From Cherax quadricarinatus (lineage: Eukaryota; Arthropoda; Malacostraca; Decapoda; Parastacidae): 64,000 nucleotides of DNA. Position numbers and translations under genes: made by a program. Positions 58,470-64,000 of this stretch are shown here, in pieces (position 1 is the first letter of the stretch; each line of letters starts with the position of its first letter). The stretch is taken from NCBI RefSeq assembly GCF_038502225.1, contig NC_091298.1:47623650-47687649 (forward strand), in the 5' to 3' direction. The notes under the pieces were generated by a model. It had not been told where the DNA came from. It made no database searches and saw nothing but the letters and a program-made list of their open reading frames with translations.

Positions 58470-58925
58470 CGTACTCGCCTAATTGTGGTTGCAGGGGTCG
58501 AGACTCAGCTCCTGGCCCCACCTCTTCATCGACCGCTACTAGGTCCTCTCTCCCCCTGCTCCATGAGCTTTATCATACCTCGTCTTAAAACTATGTATAG
58601 TTCCTGCCTCCACTACATCGCTTGCCAGACTATTCCACTTCCTAACTACTCTATGACTGAAGAAATACTTCCTAACATCCCTTTGACTCATCTGAGTCTT
58701 CAGCTTCCAATTGTGACCCCTTGTTTCTGTGTCCTATCTCTGGAACATCCTGTCTCTGTCCACCTTGTCTATTCCACGCAGTATTTTGTATGTGGTTATC
58801 ATGTCTCCCCTGACCCTCCTGTCCTCCAGTGTTGTCAGACCGATTTCCCTTAACCTTTCTTCATAGGACATTCCCCTTAGCTCTGGAACTAACTTGTTGC
58901 AAACCTTTGCATTTTCTCTAATTGT
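58470..58925 (-). mobile_element. CR1-B copy d (3' end)
   Basis: About 455 bp of minus-strand CR1-B, with 58734-58931 coding KLVPELRGMSYEERLREIGL and RRVRGDMITTYKILRGIDKV, and the 3' UTR block ggggccaggagctgagtctc then gacccctgcaaccacaatta. It is 5'-truncated at a TG-rich tract. Confidence 0.88.
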
Positions 58926-58985
58926 GTGCATGTGTCTGTGCGTGCACCCTCATGTGTGTATGTGTGTACGCGCTCATGTGGGTGT
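58926..58985. repeat. TG-rich microsatellite linking CR1-B d and a LINE-F tail
   Basis: Imperfect tgtgtgcatgtgtctgtgcg and tgtgtatgtgtgtacgcgct, then the LINE-F-type UTR starts at tgtatgacccacttaatatt. The same order (CR1-B, TG tract, LINE-F UTR) recurs at 62912-62940. Confidence 0.85.
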
Positions 58986-59286
58986 ATGACCCACTTAATA
59001 TTTGTATTTATAATTCATTACAATTGTGACCGGGTGTGGACTTATCAGTGGCTCATTACTTTGTAATTTGTTCATGATTGTAACCATGTATAGGAGTGTA
59101 GATGGTTCATTACCTTTGTAACTTGCCATGATTGTAACCAGATCTACCTGGAGTTCATTAACTTTGTAATTTGTTCAGCTATCATAACTTTGGGGTCCAG
59201 TCCCTGGATCCATTATGTACCTCTGTAATCTTTTGACTACCACCCACACCATGGGTATGGTGTGCATAATAAAGTTATTAAACTAA
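58986..59286 (+). mobile_element. LINE-F-type 3' UTR copy
   Basis: From acccacttaatatttgtatt through ttgtgaccgggtgtggactt, ggggtccagtccctggatcc and ttttgactaccacccacacc to gtgcataataaagttattaa. It directly abuts the 3'-deleted end of CR1-B copy e at 59287. Non-coding. Confidence 0.82.
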
Positions 59287-59289
59287 ATA

Positions 59290-61880
59290 TCATGTCCTTC
59301 CTATCTCTCCTGTCCTCCAGTGTCGTCAGGTCGATTTCCCTTAACCTCTCCTCGTCGGACACACTTCTTTGCTCCGGGACTAGTCTTGTTGCAAACCTTT
59401 GCACTTTCTCTAGTTTCTTTACGAGCTTGGCTAGATGTGGGTTCCAAACTGGTGCCGCATACTCCAATATGGGCCTAACGTACACGGTATACAGGGTCCT
59501 GAACGATTCCTTATTAAGATGGAGGAATGCTGTTCTTAGGTTTGCTAGGCGCGCATATGCTGCTTAATATTTGGTTAATGTGTGCCTCAGGAGATGTGCC
59601 TGGTGTTATACTCACATCAAGATTCTTTTCCTTGAGTGAGGTTTGTAGTTTCTGTCTTCTTTACCTTTCCCCAATCTTCATGACTTTGCACTTGGTGGGG
59701 TTGAACTCCAGAAGCCAGTTGCTGGACCAGGCCTGCAGCCTGTCCTGATCCCTTTGTAGTTCTTCCTGGTCCTCGTCCGACTGAATTCTTCTCATCAACT
59801 TCACATCATCTGCAAACAGGGACACTTCAGAGTATATTCCTTCTGTCATGTCGTTCACAAATACCAGAAACAGCACCTGTCCTAGGACTGACCCCTGTGG
59901 AACCCCACTCGTCACAAGTGCCCATTCTGACACCTCGCTGCGTAACATGACTCGGTGCTGTCTTCCTGACAGGTATTTCCTGATCCACTGTAGTGCCTTC
60001 CCTGTTATCCCTGCTTGGTCCTCCAGTTTTTGAACTAATCTCTTGTGTGACGCCTTCTTACAGTCCAAGAAACTGCAATCTACCCACCCCTTTCTCTCTT
60101 GTCTTACTGCTGTCACCCTGTCATAGAAATCCAGTAGGTTTCTGATACAGAATTTCCCGTCCCTGAAACCGTGTTGGCTGTTGTTAAGCTCATTTCTTAC
60201 TAGGTGTTCCAACGCTCTTCTCCTGATAATCTTCTCCATGACTTTGCATACTATACACGTCAGTGACACTGGGCTATAGTTTAGTGCTTCATGTCTGTCC
60301 CCTTTTTTAAAAATTGGGACTGCATTTGCTGTCTTCCATACCTCATACATTTGCTGTCTTTCATACATTTACTGTCTTCCATATCTTCCTGTTTCGATAG
60401 ATGTGTTGAATATTGTTGTTAGGGGTAACAGTGCCTCTGCGCCCTCTCTCAGGACCCATGGAGAGATGTTATCCGGCCCCATCGCCTTTGAGGTGTCTAG
60501 ATCGCTCAGAAGCCTCTTCACTTCTTCCTTGGTTGTATATATTGTGTCTAACACTTGGTGGTGTACCCCACCTCTCTATCTTTCTGGAGCCCCTTCTGTC
60601 TCCTCTGTGGACACTTGTTTGAATCTCATGTTGAGTTCCTCACATACTTTGCAGTCGTTTCTTGTGATCTCTCCTCCTTCCTTCCTTAGCCTGATTACCT
60701 GGTCATTGACTGTTGTTTTCCTCTTGATGTGGCTGTACAACAGCTTTGGGTCAGATTTGGCTTTCGCTGCTTTGTCATTATCATAGTGTCGTTGGGCCTC
60801 CCGTCTTACCTGTGCATAGTCATTTCTGGCCCTATGACTGCTCTCCTTATTCTCCTGTGTCCTTTGCCTTCTATACTTCTTCCATTCCTTAGCACACTTG
60901 GTTTTGGCCTCCTAGCACCTTTGGGTGAACCACGGGCTCATCCTGGCTTTATCATTATTCCTGTTACCCTTAGGCACAAACCTCTCATCAGCTTCCTTTC
61001 ATATTGTTGCCACATATTCCATCATCTCATTTACTGACTTCCCTGCCAGTTCTCTGCCCCACTGAACCCCGTTCAGGAGGTTCTTCATTCCTGCCTAGTC
61101 CCCCTTCTTGTAGTTTGGTTTCGTTTGTCCGCCTCTTCCTGTTCCCCCTCCACTTGTAACTCTACTGTGTATTCGAACCTTAAAACCACATTATTGCTGG
61201 CCCCAAGGGGTCTTTCATATGTGATGTCCTCAATATCTGCGCTACTCAAAATGAAAACTAGGTCCAGTCTTGCTGGTTCATCCCCTCCTCTCTTTCTGGT
61301 AGTGTCCCTTACATGTTGGTACATGAAGTTTTCCAGTACCACCATCATTTTAGCCCTCCACGTTTCTTGTCCCCCATGTGGCTCCAAGTTCTCCCAATCA
61401 ATTTCCTTATGGTTGAAGTAACCCATGATCAGTAGCTTTGCCCTGCTCGTGTGAACCCTTCTTGCCACTTCAGCCAGTGTGTCAACCATTGCTCTATTAC
61501 TCTCATCATACTCTTGATTCCACCTCCTGCTGTTCTGTGGTGGATTATACATCACTACAATTATCACCTTCGGACCTCCAGACTGAAGCATTCCTACTAT
61601 GTAATCTCTTGCTTCACCACTGTCTCCTCAAGCTCATCAAACTCCCATCAGTTTTTGACCAGCAGTGCCACTCCTCCACCCCTCTGTTCCCTCTGTCTTT
61701 CCTCAGGATCTGATATCCTGTTGGAAAGATGGCATCTGTTATAGTACCTGTGAGCTTGGTTTCTGTGAGAGCTGTGATGTCCAGTGATGCCTCTTTCACT
61801 CTTTCATGCCACTCCTCCCACTTATTTGTTTTTCCATCAGCGTTGGTGTACCATACCTTCAGTTTTCTCTCCAATACTGT
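59290..61880 (-). pseudogene. CR1-B ORF2, copy e (endonuclease and RT, broken)
   Basis: Endonuclease: LKVWYTNADGKTNKWEEW, ITALTETKLTG and KDRGNRGVEEW (61614-61874), then VIIVVMYNPPQNS, KLLIMGYFNHKEIDWENL (usual GDFN is GYFN, catalytic D lost) and ARLDLVFILSS (61085-61591). RT: MGPDNISPWVL (60369-60554), then WKTANAVPIFKKGDRHEALN, FLDCKKASHKRL with FDTV deleted, TSGVPQGSVLG and LFADDVKLMRR (59661-60368). Next comes YVRPILEYAAPVWNPHLAK (59237-59485). A local triplication of about 20 bp near 60335-60385 breaks the frame. Inactive. Confidence 0.83.
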
Positions 61881-61930
61881 GTTCTGGTAGGTCTGTGAGG
61901 GTGGGGGACCTGGCAGTGTACTGTGGGATT

Positions 61931-62912
61931 CTATAGCTGAGTGTTGGGTGGGAGCTGTGGGTGTGGGTTGTTGTTTTTGTTGGGAAAGCGTGATTGGTTG
62001 TAGGGTTCTGGGGATGGTTCTGTGTGTGCTTGTTCTTGTTGCTCTGCTCTGCCCTGGTTATTCTTTGCTGATTCTGTTCTTGTCTCTCGTCCTAGCTCCT
62101 TTCGCTTTTGTGTCCTCTCCCTCAGCTGCTGTCGTTCTGTTTGTGTTCTGTCTCGGTCTAGGAACACCCTCTTGTATTCTGCCGAGTCCTTCAACCATGG
62201 TTTCTCTTGGAGGATGCTGTTGCACACTGTTTCTGTCCTGAAAATCAGCTTGATTGGTCGTCTTCTTCCCTTCAAATACCCCACTGTCCTCTGAAAACTT
62301 ACAATCTCGGACATATGCTCTTCACCTATTTCTTTGATGATGTTCTCAATCTCCTTTCTGCCTGCTATCTTTCAGTGAGTGTCCTTCCCTCACTCTCCTG
62401 AAGCCCATGAATAAACACTGACTTTGCCCTCTCCTCCCATTGCCTTTCCCTCTGTGACTGTGATTCCTGTCTGTACATAGCCATTTTCTCCCTTGTTTTT
62501 TCCTGTAGCTCTCGGTGGCATGTTCGAGTCACTGCATTTGACCTATCCCCCTCTCCACCTGCACCCATCTGCTCTCCCCATTCACTCCTTGGCCCTGCTT
62601 GGTAGGCTGATATGGCCTTAGCATAAGTTATGCCTCCTTCCCGTTGGGCCTCCCAGCTTCATATGCTGTGTCTTCTCTGGGCAATACCTCTGTAACTCGT
62701 TTCAGCCTGTTTACCTCATCTTCTAGGTCCCTTATCCTAGCTACTGCAGTTTCGACTTGAGACTCCCATTTCTTCTTCTTCTCCTCCAACCTCTTTTCCA
62801 ATTTCACAGAAAGTTCTGTCTCCATTTTTGTAGAAAGCTCTCCTAGTTTTCTCTCCCACTCTTGTTCCATCCTTTTGCACTGCTCTCCCATCCACTCCTC
62901 CCCACCAGACCT
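61931..62912 (-). pseudogene. CR1-B ORF1 (coiled coil plus conserved C-terminal domain)
   Basis: Minus-strand pieces: 62628-62915, a strongly charged heptad-rich stretch (WERKLGELSTKMETELSVKL, then VETAVARIRDLEDEVNRLKR), which is a coiled coil; 62365-62568 ending SVFIHGLQESEGRTLTER; and 61931-62314 with MSEIVSFQRTVGYLKGRRRP, IKLIFRTETVCNSILQ, and a charged tail. The order coiled coil, I-x-GL-x-E, then RRPIKLIF resembles LINE ORF1 proteins of the L1-like trimer type that bind element RNA. Three frames, so broken. Confidence 0.72.
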
Positions 62913-63010
62913 CAAGTGTGTGTGTATGTGTGTGACCCAATTAATATTTGCACTAATAACTCATTACAGTTGTGACCGGGTGTGGATGTATGAATGGTTC
63001 ATTACTTTGT
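62913..63010 (+). mobile_element. TG tract plus LINE-F-type UTR start
   Basis: tgtgtgtgtatgtgtgtgac, then ccaattaatatttgcactaa and ttgtgaccgggtgtggatgt, cut at 63010 by a CR1-A piece. It repeats the arrangement seen at 58926-59286. Confidence 0.78.
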
Positions 63011-63327
63011 AATCCTAGAGGGATTAGTACTAAACTTGCACACGAAAATCACTCCCTATGAAAGCAAAAGACTCGGCTGGAGATGCAACATTCCCCAGTG
63101 AAAAGCATAGGCGCCACGAGTACACTGAGAGAAAACACAATAACTGTCTGGGGCCCAAGACTGTTCAACTGTCTCCCAGAATACATAAAGGGGATTACCA
63201 ATACACCCCTGGCTGTTATGCTGGGAGGCAGTTGAATAGTCTTGGGCCCCTGACACTTATTGTGTTGTCTCTTATCGAGTTAGTGGCATCCCTGCTTTTC
63301 ATTGGGGGGATGTAGCATCTCCTGCCC
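63011..63327. mobile_element. CR1-A fold-back fragment (plus then minus)
   Basis: 63011-63215 is CR1-A plus strand (aatcctagagggattagtac to cccctggctgt). 63216-63327 is CR1-A minus strand (tatgctgggaggcagttgaa to ggggggatgtagcatctcct). The two overlap in content, so the unit forms an inverted repeat of roughly 110 bp. It is older than the other copies (many differences). No intact frame. Confidence 0.85.
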
Positions 63328-63456
63328 AGGACCCCAATGGAAATAAGTCACGTTGTCTGACTTTTATGGGTTATCCTAGGTTCTCTACACATATGCTGCT
63401 ATGTATGATAGTCTACGTAATTGTGTCTGTTGTGTATACCTGAATAAACTTACTTG
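63328..63456 (+). mobile_element. SINE 3' end (SINE-2-like)
   Basis: gaccccaatggaaataagtc, then tgggttatcctaggttctct and tatacctgaataaacttact. The first blocks match the 3' part of SINE-2 at 24709-24775, but the end differs. No tRNA-like head is present next to it. Confidence 0.65.
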
Positions 63457-63457
63457 T

Positions 63458-63606
63458 GGAGAGGAAGCATGGGCAGAGGGGTCGTCCCACAGCTGCTAAA
63501 AACAACAGACATAGCCCCACTCCACAAAGGTGACAGTAAAGCAATAGCAAAGAACTAGACCGATAGCGCTAACATCATAAAAATCTTTGAATGGGTCAAG
63601 AGAAAC
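63458..63606 (+). mobile_element. CR1-A RT fragment, 150 bp
   Basis: ggagaggaagcatgggcaga, ggggtcgtcccacagctgct and cactccacaaaggtgacagt match the CR1-A RT region (compare 30713-30860), with several deletions. It is cut at 63606 by the start of a satellite. Confidence 0.85.
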
Positions 63607-64000
63607 CAAACCATACCCCCGGCCGGGATTGAACCCGCGGTCATAGAGTCTCAAAACTCCAGCCCGTCGCGCTAGCCACTAGACCAGCCAGCCACAATAA
63701 GATTCATCCAACTAGGTATATTTCTACACCATAGGAAAGTTAGCACAGGCACCTCTGTGACCACAAATGCAAGTTTTTACAGACGAATCTCCAGCTAGCG
63801 TGGCCGTGGCGAACTCTAGCTCAAGTCCCTTCACTGCCGTCAACATGACTTAAGAAATCGTAATGACACGATTGCAAATAAACCATACCCCCGGCCGGGA
63901 TTGAACCCGCGGTCATAGAGTCTCAAAACTCCAGCCCGTCGCGCTAGCCACTAGACCAGCCAGCCACAATAAGATTCATCCAACTAGGTATATTTCTACA
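63607..64000 (-). repeat. tRNA-like tandem satellite, 272-bp period
   Basis: The same 272-bp unit starts at 63611 and again at 63883 (ccatacccccggccgggatt) and runs off the window. On the minus strand the first about 85 bp reads like a tRNA gene promoter: ggtctagtggctagcgcg (A-box-like) and gcgggttcaatcccggccgg (B-box and T-arm-like). The other about 190 bp of the unit is unrelated to tRNA. At least 1.4 units are visible and the second matches the first closely. Confidence 0.9.

Larger units (their letters stand above)
59287..62912 (-). mobile_element. CR1-B copy e, long (ORF1 plus ORF2), 3' end missing
   Basis: The most complete CR1-B here: ORF1 at 62912-61931, endonuclease at 61874-61085, linker, and RT at 60554-59290. 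It ends at KDMI in the post-RT region, where a LINE-F tail of opposite orientation begins, so the normal 3' UTR is lost. Many small length changes break the frames. It supports a two-ORF layout for CR1-B, in contrast to the fused ORF of CR1-A. Confidence 0.85.

Noticed and set aside
63615..63700. Candidate tRNA gene on the minus strand
   Set aside because: The anticodon loop does not have the standard seven bases as far as I can fold it by eye, and the unit is part of a tandem satellite. Annotated as tRNA-like repeat instead.

Overview
This is a eukaryotic, almost certainly arthropod, intergenic or intronic window built nearly entirely from transposable elements. I see no host protein-coding gene, rRNA gene or intact tRNA gene. 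The style suggests a decapod crustacean, possibly a crayfish: many young non-LTR retrotransposons (RTE, CR1, Tx1, I groups), Penelope-like elements, tRNA-derived SINEs, long (TA)n and (CA)n arrays, and a tRNA-like satellite at the right end. The taxon is recognised by style only and was not tested by a search.

Layout. 0.5-2.1 kb is a minisatellite with a 179-bp higher-order period. 2.2-4.6 kb holds 3' ends of an RTE element (RTE-1) and a tRNA-derived SINE. 6.3-7.9 kb is a broken I-group LINE with an RNase H domain. 8.4-9.1 kb has two short internally deleted RTE derivatives, and 9.16-12.86 kb a near-complete RTE-1 with one long ORF. 13.1-16.0 kb is a 5'-truncated CR1 (CR1-C) with an open 883-aa frame. 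16.0-17.6 kb is a decayed piggyBac transposase and 17.6-21.08 kb a decayed Tx1/L1-like LINE.

From 21 kb onward the main player is CR1-A. Its intact form (minus strand, 38403-43383) encodes one 1444-aa protein: PHD-like finger, 12-aa repeats, three CCCH zinc fingers, APE endonuclease and reverse transcriptase. At least nine further CR1-A pieces lie at 21.1, 23.7, 25.6-32.2, 35.1, 49.4, 52.7, 53.3, 63.0 and 63.5 kb. They are nested in other elements: a SINE, LINE-D, LINE-E, CR1-B and LINE-F tails. Two fold-back Penelope-like insertions (26.3-27.7 and 32.2-34.65 kb) carry RT and GIY-YIG endonuclease domains. From 45 to 63 kb there are several copies of a second CR1 family (CR1-B) and of LINE-F 3' tails, repeatedly joined through (CA/TG)n tracts. 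The window ends in a tandem tRNA-like satellite with a 272-bp period.

How the parts work together: the autonomous elements (RTE-1, CR1-A, CR1-B, CR1-C, Penelope-like) supply RT and endonuclease, and the SINEs and internally deleted copies look like their parasites. Target-site duplications (10, 12, 5, 11, 10, 12, 13 and 18 bp, listed in the entries) give a relative insertion order. Family labels (CR1-A, LINE-D and so on) are local names used only here.
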